Source: Streptomyces sp. DH12
GTDB lineage: Bacteria; Actinomycetota; Actinomycetes; Streptomycetales; Streptomycetaceae
DNA length: 64,000 nucleotides
Assembly (NCBI RefSeq): GCF_020873895.1
Contig: NZ_JAHWGT010000022.1
Coordinates: 54,456 to 118,455 of the forward strand
Direction: 5' to 3'
The first letter of the stretch is position 1, and every line of letters begins with the position of its first letter. The position numbers and the translations under genes were made by a program. The notes below the pieces were generated by a model. That model did not search any database. It was not told the DNA's origin and was given only the letters and a program-made list of their open reading frames with translations. This document shows, piece by piece, positions 24,708-33,900 of this stretch.

Positions 24708-24857
24708 GTGAGCCAGTGCATCGCGTGCCAGAAGGACCTGTCGGGCGGGGAGCTGACTCTCCCGTGGGAGGACGGCAACAACCCGGACGCCTACGTGACG
24801 TGCCGCAACTGCGGCACGCATAACACGGTCTACGGGTACGGCGAGGACGACGACTGA
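24708..24857 (+). CDS. Small zinc-ribbon protein
   Basis: The 49-residue protein starts GTG at 24708 (MSQCIACQKDLSGGEL) and has two CxxC knuckles (CIAC and CRNC), predicting a zinc ribbon, with an acidic tail GYGEDDD. AAAGGGA lies 7 nt upstream. It is the third gene of the plus-strand group at 23.3-24.9 kb. Such small ribbons are common in actinophage genomes. Function unknown. Confidence 0.62.
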   Translation: MSQCIACQKDLSGGELTLPWEDGNNPDAYVTCRNCGTHNTVYGYGEDDD

Positions 24858-24902
24858 CTTATCCCGGCGCCCGCACGCACTGGGGCTCTGCGGGACGGGT
24901 GC

Positions 24903-25280
24903 CTACCGGCCGCGGCGCAGGGCCCGCTGGAGGAACGGGTTCGCGCGGGTGCCGGGATGCCGCACGATCTTCGCGTAGGTGACGCGGCCGCCGACCTCGA
25001 AGCGCAGCGCCTTCGCCCGGCGGGGCCGGATCAGGTGCGGCCGCGTCCCGTCCAGGACGTACCGCACCGCCGGGTGGTCCACGGTGATGACGCCTTGCAG
25101 GCCGCCGGGCCCTTGCTCCACTTTCCACGTCACATGCCGGCCCATCGAGCCCGGCGCTTCCTCCTCGACGAACCCTGCGGTGCGCGCGGTGCGCTCCGCG
25201 AGCTTGCGTTCCGTACGGGACCCGCGCAGCCGCAGCAGGCGGGATATCCGGCCGGGGTCGATGCGCACCTCCACGCTCAT
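24903..25280 (-). CDS. HK97 gp10-like tail completion/connector protein
   Basis: The 125-residue basic protein with the pattern RYVLDGTRPHLIRPRRAKAL and YAKIVRHPGTRANPFLQRAL matches the C-terminal part of HK97-gp10-type proteins that complete the head-tail joint or tail terminus. ATG 25280 overlaps the stop of the upstream gene (25277). Position between connector and chaperone genes agrees. Confidence 0.72.
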   Translation of the reverse strand: MSVEVRIDPGRISRLLRLRGSRTERKLAERTARTAGFVEEEAPGSMGRHVTWKVEQGPGGLQGVITVDHPAVRYVLDGTRPHLIRPRRAKALRFEVGGRVTYAKIVRHPGTRANPFLQRALRRGR

Positions 25281-25870
25281 GGCCGCGGCTCCGGTTCGTC
25301 GCCAGGGCAGCGGGCGCATCCTGGGAGGGCAACCGTTGCTCGTTGCTCGATGCCGACGCACCCGCCTTCGGGTCCGAGCGTCCGCTGCGCGCCGAGCACG
25401 AAGCGCCGGCCGCGGCGCCGGGTGCTGGTCCCAGGCAGGCAGCACAGCAGCGCGTTGTAGATGGTCGTCGCGTCGAGGTGCAGGGTGCGGGCCGCTGCAC
25501 CGAGCTCGTCGCACGACGGTGGGCAGCCGTCTTCAGTGGGGAGCGGCGCGCACCGCAGCAGCGTGACGACCAGCTCGACGGCGGTCACCGGGGGCGGGGT
25601 GCACGAGCGGACCCCGCGGACCTCCCGGTCCTCGGTAGGGAACGTGGTGGACGGGTAGATGCGGGCGACGTGGACGGTCAGCTGTCCGCCGGTCTCGCCG
25701 GTGCAGGGGTCGTCGCAGGAATCCCACGCGGGCTGGCCCGGGACGACGCACACGCGGCAGGGACAGCCGGGCTGTCCCTCGACCTCCGCTGCGGTGACTT
25801 CCAGCGCGGCGCACACGCAGCCGAGGACCGTTTCCGTCAGCTCGTGTACGGCGAGTGGGTGTAGCGCCAC
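25277..25870 (-). CDS. Cysteine-rich head-tail joining protein
   Basis: The 197-residue protein has about 18 cysteines, many in CxC or CxxC arrangement (GCPCRVCVVPG, CCLPGTSTRRRGRRFVLG). It sits between an adaptor-like and a gp10-like gene with 4-nt overlap to the latter, so it is probably a stopper or connector subunit; the sequence family is not recognised. The GTG start at 25870 is supported by GTAGGAGG. The cysteines could form metal sites or, after assembly, disulfides. Confidence 0.62.
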   Translation of the reverse strand: MALHPLAVHELTETVLGCVCAALEVTAAEVEGQPGCPCRVCVVPGQPAWDSCDDPCTGETGGQLTVHVARIYPSTTFPTEDREVRGVRSCTPPPVTAVELVVTLLRCAPLPTEDGCPPSCDELGAAARTLHLDATTIYNALLCCLPGTSTRRRGRRFVLGAQRTLGPEGGCVGIEQRATVALPGCARCPGDEPEPRP

Positions 25871-25880
25871 AGGGGGCCTC

Positions 25881-26684
25881 CTACGGCCAGGTTGTGGCGC
25901 GGGGGCGCCACATGTCGGGTGAGTAGACCCGGGACGGCGAGGTGAGCCTGTAGGGGTTCACGGCGGTCAGCCACAGGTCGACCTCCGAGATACCGGTGCG
26001 CATCCCCTCGTAGATCAGGGTCGGGTCGGCCATCTCCAGCTCTACGCCCTGCCGGGACACCCGCGTCGCGTTCCGGGGGACCTTGCAGCCGCACGACCCA
26101 GCACCAGTACACCCCTTCAGCAGGTGGCAGACGAGAGCCGAGTGCGCGGCGATGGCGGCGTCGTCGAGCGGCACGCCGACGCGGTAGGTCACGCACCACG
26201 TGCCCGGCTCCCCGCACGGCGCGGCCATGTCCTGGCAGTCGGGCCAGCACCCGCCGTCCGTACGGACCAGTAGATTCCCGTCGTCGACGCGGTACGCGCC
26301 GTCGGGGAGCACCAAGCCGTCGACCTCGACTGCGACGACGTCGTGCACCGGCCCTTCGAGCCGCACTTCGCACAGCTCGCCGCAGGAGCAGCCGGAGGAG
26401 CAGCCGCACACACTCGCGTTGCGCCACTGCCCGTCGGTGCCGATGTACGGCACCCACGGCCCCGCGGCCTGCCAGCTCACCGGGGCCGCGTACGTGTCGA
26501 GGCAGGACCGCTTGCACGGGCGGACGGTGTACGGGCACGACGGCCCCCACCGGCGGCCCGACAGCGCCCACAGGACGCTCGTCGCGGCCCGCCGCGACCG
26601 GTCGATCGTTTCCTGGTCTGCGCCGGCGGCAGCCGAGCAGCAGTCGGGCAGGAAGGGCCACGGCTCGCAGGGTCCGGGCGGCAT
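25881..26684 (-). CDS. Cysteine-rich head-tail adaptor
   Basis: The 267-residue protein begins MPPGPCEPWPFLPDCC and contains the helical pattern QETIDRSRRAATSVLWALSG and a following WGPSCPYTVRPCKRSCLD typical of actinophage head-tail adaptor proteins. A central CGCSSGCSCGELC cluster is striking. I chose ATG 26684 (GGAAGG upstream) over the TTG two codons earlier. About 20 cysteines in total. The position 10 nt before the next connector gene fits a portal-to-tail adaptor. Confidence 0.68.
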   Translation of the reverse strand: MPPGPCEPWPFLPDCCSAAAGADQETIDRSRRAATSVLWALSGRRWGPSCPYTVRPCKRSCLDTYAAPVSWQAAGPWVPYIGTDGQWRNASVCGCSSGCSCGELCEVRLEGPVHDVVAVEVDGLVLPDGAYRVDDGNLLVRTDGGCWPDCQDMAAPCGEPGTWCVTYRVGVPLDDAAIAAHSALVCHLLKGCTGAGSCGCKVPRNATRVSRQGVELEMADPTLIYEGMRTGISEVDLWLTAVNPYRLTSPSRVYSPDMWRPRATTWP

Positions 26685-26713
26685 GCTCAACCTTCCATCG
26701 TTCCGTGCGAACA

Positions 26714-26758
26714 GGCCGGCGGCCGGGGCACTCCCTGGCTGTGCCCCGGCCGCCGGCC
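26714..26758 (-). terminator. Strong terminator after the tail tube gene
   Basis: Perfect 18-bp inverted repeat (26714-26731 and 26741-26758) with a 9-nt loop, 15 nt downstream of the stop of the 233-residue gene on the minus strand. Partial termination here would raise the tube-protein dose over downstream genes. Confidence 0.8.
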
Positions 26759-26772
26759 GGCGTTCGGCTGCT

Positions 26773-27474
26773 TCACGGGACCGGGTCCGGGGCGGGGCAG
26801 AGCACCGGCTCGTACCCGGCGGTGACCTCCGGCGGCGGCGTGGTGGTGACGAAGGTCCGGCGGTGGCACTGCGGGCCGAGCGGTGTGAGCAGCGGGCCCG
26901 GCGTGCCGGCGGCGTCGATGGGCATCACGTCGTACGGGCCAGTCCCCCAGCCGCCGCCCGCCCGGGTCGCGCCGGACAGAGTCAGCGAAGCCGCTTCGCT
27001 GCCGATCTCCATGTCTCCGAGGCGGGCGCCGGCGACCCACGGCATGAGGAAGTAGATCCAGGCGCCGTCCCCGGTGCCGTCGGCGTCGCAGACGTCCTCA
27101 CCCAGGACCTCTGCCCACAGCTCGATACCGAAGCCAGAGTTGCACTGCACCGAGCAGTCGTCGTAGCCGATGGGCTTGCCGGCGTAGTCGAACACAACCG
27201 GTGAGCCAGTCGTCAGCTCAATGAACTCGGGGGCGACTTCGAAAAAGTTCAGCTCGACGTCGAAGCCACGGAACGACGGGCAGCCGCGACGGAATCCGCA
27301 GATCCTCCCGTTGGCGGCCTTGTACTCGATGTCCTCGCCGTCCTCCACGTTGGGGTTCATGCTCAGCGTGGCGAAGCAATCGAAAACGTACGCGTTATCG
27401 TCACCGCAGACAGGGCGACCGCAGGAGTCGACACGGGTGACGCGGATCACGTCCGCGTTGGCGATCAGGGGCAT
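26773..27474 (-). CDS. Putative major tail (tube) protein
   Basis: The 233-residue beta-rich protein has an N-terminal strand block (MPLIANADVIRVTRVDSCG), a central NPNVEDGEDIEYKAANGRIC and a C-terminal SLTLSGATRAGGGWGTGPYD, the look of siphovirus tube subunits. It has its own upstream promoter-like element and a strong terminator, which suits a highly expressed structural protein. Several cysteines again. The location before the adaptor genes is not standard, so a head decoration role is an alternative. Confidence 0.58.
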   Translation of the reverse strand: MPLIANADVIRVTRVDSCGRPVCGDDNAYVFDCFATLSMNPNVEDGEDIEYKAANGRICGFRRGCPSFRGFDVELNFFEVAPEFIELTTGSPVVFDYAGKPIGYDDCSVQCNSGFGIELWAEVLGEDVCDADGTGDGAWIYFLMPWVAGARLGDMEIGSEAASLTLSGATRAGGGWGTGPYDVMPIDAAGTPGPLLTPLGPQCHRRTFVTTTPPPEVTAGYEPVLCPAPDPVP

Positions 27475-27501
27475 CCTCGGGACCTCCTACGTGCGGAGGC
27501 C

Positions 27502-27536
27502 CGGCCCACAACCAGCGGCTATCACCTGAAGTCTAG
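27502..27536 (-). promoter_or_regulatory. Late promoter/leader element, copy 5
   Basis: Minus-strand TAGACT (27535-27530) then, after 13 nt, GCTGGTTGTGGGCCG (27516-27502), 27 nt upstream of the ATG of the tail tube gene, whose GGAGG follows the block. Confidence 0.7.
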
Positions 27537-27570
27537 CCGCGCGGCGCGCGGCGGAGTGGCTGGCGCGACG

Positions 27571-28071
27571 TCAGCCCTTGTGGACCTGGCGGCGGTGGGC
27601 GGCGCGGCCTCGCTCGCTGCTGAACGAGCGGTCGCACAGGCCACACGGGTACCGCCCGGCCTTTCGGGAAGGCGGGTAGCTTCGGTCGTTGTCGGATCGG
27701 TCGTCGCTGTCGGAGGCGAGTGGTACGACGGTCTCCGGGCCCGACTCTCCGACGAGGGTGGTGACGCCGGGCGGGTAGTCGTCCCGCTCGTCCGGGTCGG
27801 TCTCGCCGGCCAGGCCCTCGGGGGTTGCCACGCCCAGCAGCTCGCCGGGGGCCGGCCTGCCGAGCACTGCGTCCTCGTCTGGGGACACGTAGCGGTGTCC
27901 GTCGACGAGGGCGCCGATCAGGATGTCTTCCGGGGCGTCCGCGAAGAGGCTGGCCGGCACGGCGAACGCGTTGGGGCCGACGGTGTCCACCTTGGGGTTC
28001 TGGGAGACAGCCCACTGGGCGAAGGGCTGGCGGCGGCCCTGGCTGGGCTCGACACGGATCATGTCGGTCAT
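27571..28071 (-). CDS. Head-region protein with C-terminal C2H2 zinc finger
   Basis: The 166-residue protein has an N-terminal beta-rich part (FAVPASLFADAPEDILIG), an acidic linker (SDSDDRSDNDRSYPP) and the tail GRYPCGLCDRSFSSERGR followed by AAHRRQVHKG. That is C-x2-C-x12-H-x4-H, an almost classical C2H2 finger. It overlaps the preceding stop (ATGA) in the capsid-tail interval. It could bind packaged DNA or host DNA. Finger placement at the very C-terminus is unusual for a structural gene. Confidence 0.65.
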   Translation of the reverse strand: MTDMIRVEPSQGRRQPFAQWAVSQNPKVDTVGPNAFAVPASLFADAPEDILIGALVDGHRYVSPDEDAVLGRPAPGELLGVATPEGLAGETDPDERDDYPPGVTTLVGESGPETVVPLASDSDDRSDNDRSYPPSRKAGRYPCGLCDRSFSSERGRAAHRRQVHKG

Positions 28072-28904
28072 GGCGTGGTCACCACCTGGATTGCGCACAC
28101 AGTGCACGTTGTCGAGACGACGAATGTTCGTTCTGCCAGCACTCGGCGGTCGTTGGTCCGGTAGTCAACGGAGGGGCCGGGCTTGTCCGGGATGACCATG
28201 GCTGGACCTCGGCGGATCTCCACGGGCCCGGTCATGTACACCCACGCCGTGCCGGGTTCGGCCGGTACGTTGCCGGGGCCGGTGCCTACGGCGGAGTATC
28301 CGGCGCCGAGGACAGCGCAGTTCCCGACGAGGGTGCGCAGCGCACCGCTCGCTGGGTCCTCGCGAAGGACGTTGCAGCAGCCGAGGATCGCCGCCACATC
28401 GGTGGGGACGTGGAGGGTTCCAAGACCTCCGTAGCGCTGCCCCATGCACGCCTCCAGCGCAGCGACGCCTTGGGCGACGTGGACGGGCCCGGCAGCCGGG
28501 GTGAGGTCGACGGCCTCGACTGCGAGCTTCGTGCGCCACCAGGCCGCTTCCAACGCCTGCTGCTCCCCCAGCAGGAGGGACGCTTCAGCGTGGGCGCGAG
28601 CTTCCTCGTACGACCAGCCGAGAGCCGAGCATTCCGCGCCGGCGTAGACGGTGATGGGGTCGGCGTGCTCGGTCTCGGGCCGGCAGTAGCCCTTCTCCAC
28701 CGGCGGGGTGGGAGGGAGGGTGGCGCACGGATCTTCCCAGTCCCGTACGGGGCAGCAGCCCAGACCCATCCACTGCACGCCGTTCAGCTCGTGCAGCGTG
28801 GCCTCGGTGATGTCGGTGACGGTCGTGCAGGGGGCGCCCAGGATGCCGTGTGGCAGCGGCGTTCCAGGGATGGCCTCCACAGATGAGCGCAGCCCGGCCG
28901 GCAT
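28068..28904 (-). CDS. Virion-region protein of unknown role
   Basis: The 278-residue protein lies directly downstream of the major capsid gene. Recognisable segments are VQWMGLGCCPVRDWEDPC, ALGWSYEEARAHAEASLLLG and HVAQGVAALEACMGQRYGG, with beta strands toward the C-terminus. I use ATG 28904 because GGAGGTGCGC precedes it, not the GTG two codons earlier. By position it is a second capsid component, decoration or connector protein; no family recognised. Confidence 0.55.
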   Translation of the reverse strand: MPAGLRSSVEAIPGTPLPHGILGAPCTTVTDITEATLHELNGVQWMGLGCCPVRDWEDPCATLPPTPPVEKGYCRPETEHADPITVYAGAECSALGWSYEEARAHAEASLLLGEQQALEAAWWRTKLAVEAVDLTPAAGPVHVAQGVAALEACMGQRYGGLGTLHVPTDVAAILGCCNVLREDPASGALRTLVGNCAVLGAGYSAVGTGPGNVPAEPGTAWVYMTGPVEIRRGPAMVIPDKPGPSVDYRTNDRRVLAERTFVVSTTCTVCAIQVVTTP

Positions 28905-28988
28905 GCGCACCTCCAGTCAGTGGGTTACGGAGCGGAGCCGGGCCCGGCCGGAGTGGCTGCGGACCCGGTACGCGTGTCCGGAGGTGGA

Positions 28989-30635
28989 TCAGGGGGTGGC
29001 GGGCTCGGGGGCGCAGGAGATGAGCGTCTGGGCGCCGGTCTCGCCGCTCGGGCAGACCGGGACGGTCACGCGGCGGGTGTCCACGGAGCGGTCGACGAGG
29101 GCGACGGCCTCCTCCGCGAAAAGGGCCGTGTAATCGTTCGTGCTGAACTTCGTGCTGTCGTGGATGACACCGAGATTGACCTCCTCGCCACGCCCGATGA
29201 CCAACGCGCCCGCTGGGTAGATCAGGAAGTTGACTGCGTCCGGCCAGGCCGTGGCCGGGGTCGTGCCGCCGATGTCGGTGGGGACGGCCGGGGAGAGGCC
29301 GCGCGCCCACTGGATGCGGACGCCGAGCGGGGTGAACAGCTCCTGCACCTGCGCGGTGGTGACCTCGTCGACGCTGACGCCGTTGCGGCGCGCGAGATCC
29401 GCGAGGAACAGGTTCCGGCTCCACCAGGGGAAGGTGACTTCCAGGGCGGTGGACTCGCACAGGCTGTGTCGCTCGATCATGTCCGCGGCCTGGAGGGCGA
29501 CGGCCGAGTACACAGCGGACAGGGCGCCCATCGTGGTCGGGAAGACGACCGGGGTGGCGGCCGCGAGGGCCTGAGCGAAAAGAACCTGCCTGATGCGGAT
29601 CTCGTGTGCCGTCATGGCGTTGCGCAGGTACCAGCTGATCAGCTCCGGGAAGTGCCTCTGGGTCAGGATGCCGGCCTCCAGGCACACCCCGACAGCCGCG
29701 CTGCGGACTTCGGTGGGGGTGGGGCACGGGATCTTGAAGCAGGGCTTGGTGTTCCCGGCGATGTCGTCGGCCTCGGTGTGGACCCACGTCATCGACGACA
29801 CGTCGAGCGACAGGGGCCGGTAGTAGCGCAGGCCGCCGCGAGAGAGCTGGATCTCCGGGGCGTCCCACAGCATGTCCGGGCAGGAGGTGTCGGTCAGCTC
29901 GTACAGCGTCTCCGACGGGGCGCACCAGCCGCCCGACGCGACCAGGTCACCCTGGGGCAGGCGCCGCTGGTTGGAGGCGGTCATCGCCACCGTGGTCCCC
30001 TCCGGCGCGGACGAGGAGTCCGTGACGATGGTCTCCTGCGGGTAGGGGTGCCGGTAGCTGATCACCTGCCCGACACCACCGCCTGCCGTTTTGAGCGCGG
30101 TGGCGCGGGAGTTGATACCGCGGACGACGTCGTCGAAGTTGAGCGCGGCGCCGGGGGTGTAGCCGGGAACGTCGACCGCCGCGGTGATGACGGTGCCCGG
30201 CGCCGGCGGCTCGGGGAGCACGCGGGGCGCGCGCTGGCGGACGCGGGAGAGGTCGAGGGCCGGCCGGGCGATGACCGCCGCGGCGGTCCTGGCCTCCGGC
30301 TCCGGCTCCGGGGTCGGCTCGGGCTCCGGCTCGTCACCGGCGTCCGGGCTCGTCCCGTCGCCGGCGTCGGTGTCCGGGTCGTTGCCGCGGATCTGCGCGG
30401 CGAGGGCGTCGATCTCGGCGGCCGCCTGCTGGGCGGCTTCCTCGCGGGCGGCCTGCTCGGCGCGGATGCTGTTGACGGCCGTGGCGAGGGAGCGCAGCTG
30501 CTCCAGATCGGTCGGGGTGACGACGGAGCTCTTCGACTTGGCGTCGAATGCGGCGACGGCGCCACCGAGGGCGTCGGCCAGCTCGTCGTCGCTGAGGATG
30601 GTGATGTCGGCAGGCAGCTCGAACGGCTCGGCCAT
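28989..30635 (-). CDS. Major capsid protein with N-terminal scaffold domain
   Basis: The 548-residue protein has an acidic helical N-terminal region (about 1-90; EQAAREEAAQQAAAEIDALA), a Glu/Pro linker (EPEPEPTPEPEPEA), and then a large domain from about residue 150 with HK97-fold-like features. These include a long helix region LRNAMTAHEIRIRQVLFAQ and C-terminal strands GALVIGRGEEVNLGV and FAEEAVALVDRSVDTRRV. The N-terminal part probably works as a built-in scaffold removed by the protease encoded upstream. It has its own late element. Position after portal and protease genes confirms the assignment. Confidence 0.85.
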   Translation of the reverse strand: MAEPFELPADITILSDDELADALGGAVAAFDAKSKSSVVTPTDLEQLRSLATAVNSIRAEQAAREEAAQQAAAEIDALAAQIRGNDPDTDAGDGTSPDAGDEPEPEPTPEPEPEARTAAAVIARPALDLSRVRQRAPRVLPEPPAPGTVITAAVDVPGYTPGAALNFDDVVRGINSRATALKTAGGGVGQVISYRHPYPQETIVTDSSSAPEGTTVAMTASNQRRLPQGDLVASGGWCAPSETLYELTDTSCPDMLWDAPEIQLSRGGLRYYRPLSLDVSSMTWVHTEADDIAGNTKPCFKIPCPTPTEVRSAAVGVCLEAGILTQRHFPELISWYLRNAMTAHEIRIRQVLFAQALAAATPVVFPTTMGALSAVYSAVALQAADMIERHSLCESTALEVTFPWWSRNLFLADLARRNGVSVDEVTTAQVQELFTPLGVRIQWARGLSPAVPTDIGGTTPATAWPDAVNFLIYPAGALVIGRGEEVNLGVIHDSTKFSTNDYTALFAEEAVALVDRSVDTRRVTVPVCPSGETGAQTLISCAPEPATP

Positions 30636-30664
30636 GACGCGATCTCCTGATGATCAGGGAGACC

Positions 30665-30704
30665 CGGCCCTAAACCAGCGATCGACGTACGAAACGAATC
30701 TTAG
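30665..30704 (-). promoter_or_regulatory. Late promoter/leader element, copy 6
   Basis: Minus-strand TAAGAT (30703-30698) then, after 18 nt, GCTGGTTTAGGGCCG (30679-30665), a two-base variant of the block, 29 nt upstream of the capsid ATG. Confidence 0.6.
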
Positions 30705-30709
30705 CCCGA

Positions 30710-30746
30710 GGGGGCGGCCGTCACCGAGGTGTGCTCGGCCGCCCCC
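30710..30746 (-). terminator. Terminator upstream of the capsid gene
   Basis: GGGGGCGGCCG (30710-30720) and CGGCCGCCCCC (30736-30746), perfect 11-bp arms with a 15-nt loop, 10 nt after the stop of the 50-residue gene. It separates the portal-protease transcript from the capsid unit. Confidence 0.75.
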
Positions 30747-30755
30747 GTGCGGGGT

Positions 30756-30908
30756 CTACTTGCTCTTGGTGCGGACGATGCTGCCCGGGTAGCGGGCGGC
30801 GACCGAGTCAGCGGTCATCTTCGAGGTGGAGGCGTACACGACGCGGCCGTTGCCGCTGTCGAGGACCACTTCGTACTGCTCGCGGTTCTTCTGGCAGGCG
30901 CACGGCAT
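30756..30908 (-). CDS. Small conserved head-region protein
   Basis: The 50-residue protein MPCACQKNREQYEVVLDSGN... with Cys-x-Cys near the N-terminus, beta strands (EVVLDSGNGRVVYAS) and a basic tail SIVRTKSK. It starts 2 nt after the stop of the MuF-protease fusion. Very short proteins of this kind accompany capsid genes in actinophages; function unknown. Composition and codon use are coding-like. Confidence 0.65.
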   Translation of the reverse strand: MPCACQKNREQYEVVLDSGNGRVVYASTSKMTADSVAARYPGSIVRTKSK

Positions 30909-30910
30909 GG

Positions 30911-33900
30911 TCAGTTTCCTTCCTTGGGGGCCGCGCTGGCGGCGATCTCGTCACGGACGTTGGCGAGCTGCTGCGTGAGCTGCTCGACCTCGGCGCGCAT
31001 AGCGGCGGCGCGCTGCTCTCGGCGGCGTTCCATGGCGTCCAGCAGGCCGTCGAGGAGTTCCGGGTTGGTGGTGAGGGAGGCGACCGTTTCGGGGGCGGCG
31101 GGCGCGGGGCTGGTGGGGTGTCCGGATGCGGTGTCCGGACGCGGTCCGGGCTGGCCGGGCGGGGTGACGAGCGGGGCCGGTGCGTCGGGGCCCGCCCCGT
31201 CCGGACGGCCGTCCGGGTGGGTGTCCGCGATGGCGGCGGACGCGGCGAGCGCCAGGTTCGACCGTTCCGCGACGGAGGCGAGGAGCGGTGAGGAGTGCCC
31301 CGGCACCGGAACGGTGAGCACCGCGCGCAGCTGCCATCGCCCGCCGGGGCCCTGCTTCATGTGGTAGCTCGGCTGGCACCCAGCGAACACCCGGCGGTCC
31401 CACTCACTGAGCCACGGCGCGGCGGCGCCCGAGAACCACAGCCCACGGTCGTTCATGCCGACGGTGACGATCGCCCCGACCGTGCGGGTGTCGTCGAACT
31501 GACAGCTGGGGGTCTCGCATTCTGCGCCGTCGCGGTGGTGGCCGACGTTCATCGTCATGGCGCCGGCCCGGATCGTCGTGCCGTCGTCGAGGTGGAACCG
31601 CGCCCGCAGGAAGTGGCTCAGGTCGATGTCGCCGAGCGATTCGATCGTCAGGCGCTGGGTGGTGTAACCGGCGTGGGGCTCGCCACGCTGCGCCACCCAG
31701 CCGTAGACGCGGCCGCTCTGGTAGTGGACGCCGCCGGATCCGGGCGGCAGCTCCTCGGCGGTGGGCTCCTTGAACCAGGCGGCGGGCATGGGCGGCAGGT
31801 CCTGCATCGCCGTCCACGCGGAGGCGACCAGCTCGCGCAGGGCCGGGTCGTCGCCGTCGGCGGCCGCGGTCACTTCCGGGCCTTCGGGGAGGGTGGAGGC
31901 CCCGACGTACAGGCCCGGGGCGAGACGGACGATCCGACCGGCCTGCGCCGCCCGGTGGAGGTGCCCTCGCACGGACTCGGTGGGTATCCCCAGGGCCTTG
32001 CTGATCTCGGCGGCGCCGACGGGGATGGGCGCAGAGCGGACGTAGCCGACGACCTGCTGGTGGTCGCTGCTCGGCGCGGCGGCGGTGACGGCCGCGGCGG
32101 TGCCTTCCGGCTCCTGCTGGTCGTCTTCGACGGGGTCGAGGACGATGCGGGCACGGCTGTAGGCGGGCATCGTGACGAGGGTGGCACCTCGCACCCGGCC
32201 ACGGGTGATGCGCATGAGGAAGTCCCCGGAGCGTTCGGCGTGGACGACCACGCCGGCGTCCGGGTCGTCGGCGTCACCGGCCGCGGCGGTCAGCACGCCG
32301 GCGGCGGTGAGCTCGCCGACGGTGTCGGCCGGGACGCGGGCGCCGGGCGCAGTGACGAGCTGGACGTGCTGCCCGGCGCGCACCATGGCGTGGCCGGACG
32401 CGGTCCACGCGCCGCTCGTCTCGCCGTTGATCATGTAGGCGCCGTCTTCCATGTGAAGGACGCGCGCGGAAGCAAGGGACGCGACGAGCACGACGTCGTC
32501 CTGGTCCAGGGTGCGGTCGATGAACTCCAGGTCGACGTCGTCGAGGTCCACGCTCACGCCGAGGGGAGCGTTCTGCTCCAGGAGGTCGACGGCGTCGGCT
32601 CCCGCGGTGCGGGTGGTGTACAGGACGCCCGTGCCAGGGATGCGGCCACCGTCCCTGCCCAGGGACTCGATCGCGCCGGCGAGTTCGGCGCCCTGGTGGC
32701 CGGACAGCATCTCGTCGGCGTACTGGAGCGGCCAGGGGCCGGGCCCCTCCCAGTACAGGGCTCCGGGGGCGAAGATTCTGCCGTCGCCGGTCTCCTCGTC
32801 CTCGAAAGCCAGGGCGGTGTCGTCGGGGGTGGACCAGGGGCGGGTGGCTGCTGCGTCCGCGGTCACGTCGGTATCGGGCATGGGGGCCTCCCGTTCGGGG
32901 CCGAGGGGGATGTCGGTGTGCTCGCCTGCGAACGCCAGCCGGATGCGGTCGAAGCGGATCGGGCCGAGGCGCTGCGCCATGGCGTCCAGGGGTGTGGTGT
33001 CGGTGGTGTAGACGGCGCAGACGTGCGGTGCCCACGGGGTGTACTGGGCGGGCATCTCGGGGCCGTGCCGGTCTTCCAGGGCGTCGGTGGCGGCCTCGTG
33101 GAGGTCGGCGAGGGTGGGCGCGTCGTCGGGCCGGTCGCGGTCGTCTCCGACCGCGTACACCCATGCCGAGGAGTCGCTGCCGGGGTTCCACAGGTTGACG
33201 CCGAACGCTCGGGCGTGGACCGGGCCCGGCAGGTCGGCGGTCGCCTCCTGGACGAGCCGGATCAGCTCCGTGCGGTGCTCAGGGGACCAGTCGGCGCCCT
33301 CCCCGAGGTAGTACAGGGTGAGGTGGAGCTGCTCCACCTCCTCCCCACCGTCGAGGGCCAGGCGCTGGGCGTCGTCGTCGGCGGGGACGAGTGCGATCAT
33401 CGCGCCCTCGTAGTGGGAGCCGTCCGCGGCGGCGGTCACCGGCATGGGGTGGTCCTTCGTTTCGTAGACGCCGCCCCGCCGCGGCGTCTTCGTTCCGAAG
33501 GCTGCGGCGCGTTCGGCGGTCTGGAGGCGCAGGATGCAGCGGCAGTTCACAGTGAGCGCCGCCGGGGCGGACGGGTCGCCGGGGGCAGCCATCTCGATGC
33601 CTGCGACGTTGAACGGCTCATCGATGAGGCGCAGCTGCCCGTCGACCTTGTCGTGGGCGTCCCGCACCCTCATATCGCGGCGGGTCTGCCACTGCTTCAC
33701 CAGCGGCCGGCCGGGGCCGGTCATGTCCCGGGCCGCGGCGAGGGTGGCCATGTTCCACGCACGGGTGGCCTCGGTGCGGGCGATGCGCTCCTCCCGTGGC
33801 TCACCCAGCTGCACCCCCTCGCGGGCGAAGACATTGCGCAGGCGGGCGCGGAGCTGGTCGATGTCCTCGCCAGCGTCGAGGCCGGCGCCGAGCGCGGTGA

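Noticed and set aside
31100-31210. TGTCCGGA half-sites inside the MuF-protease gene
   Set aside because: They fall in a Pro/Gly-rich coding stretch and can be explained by codon bias; only intergenic clusters are reported.
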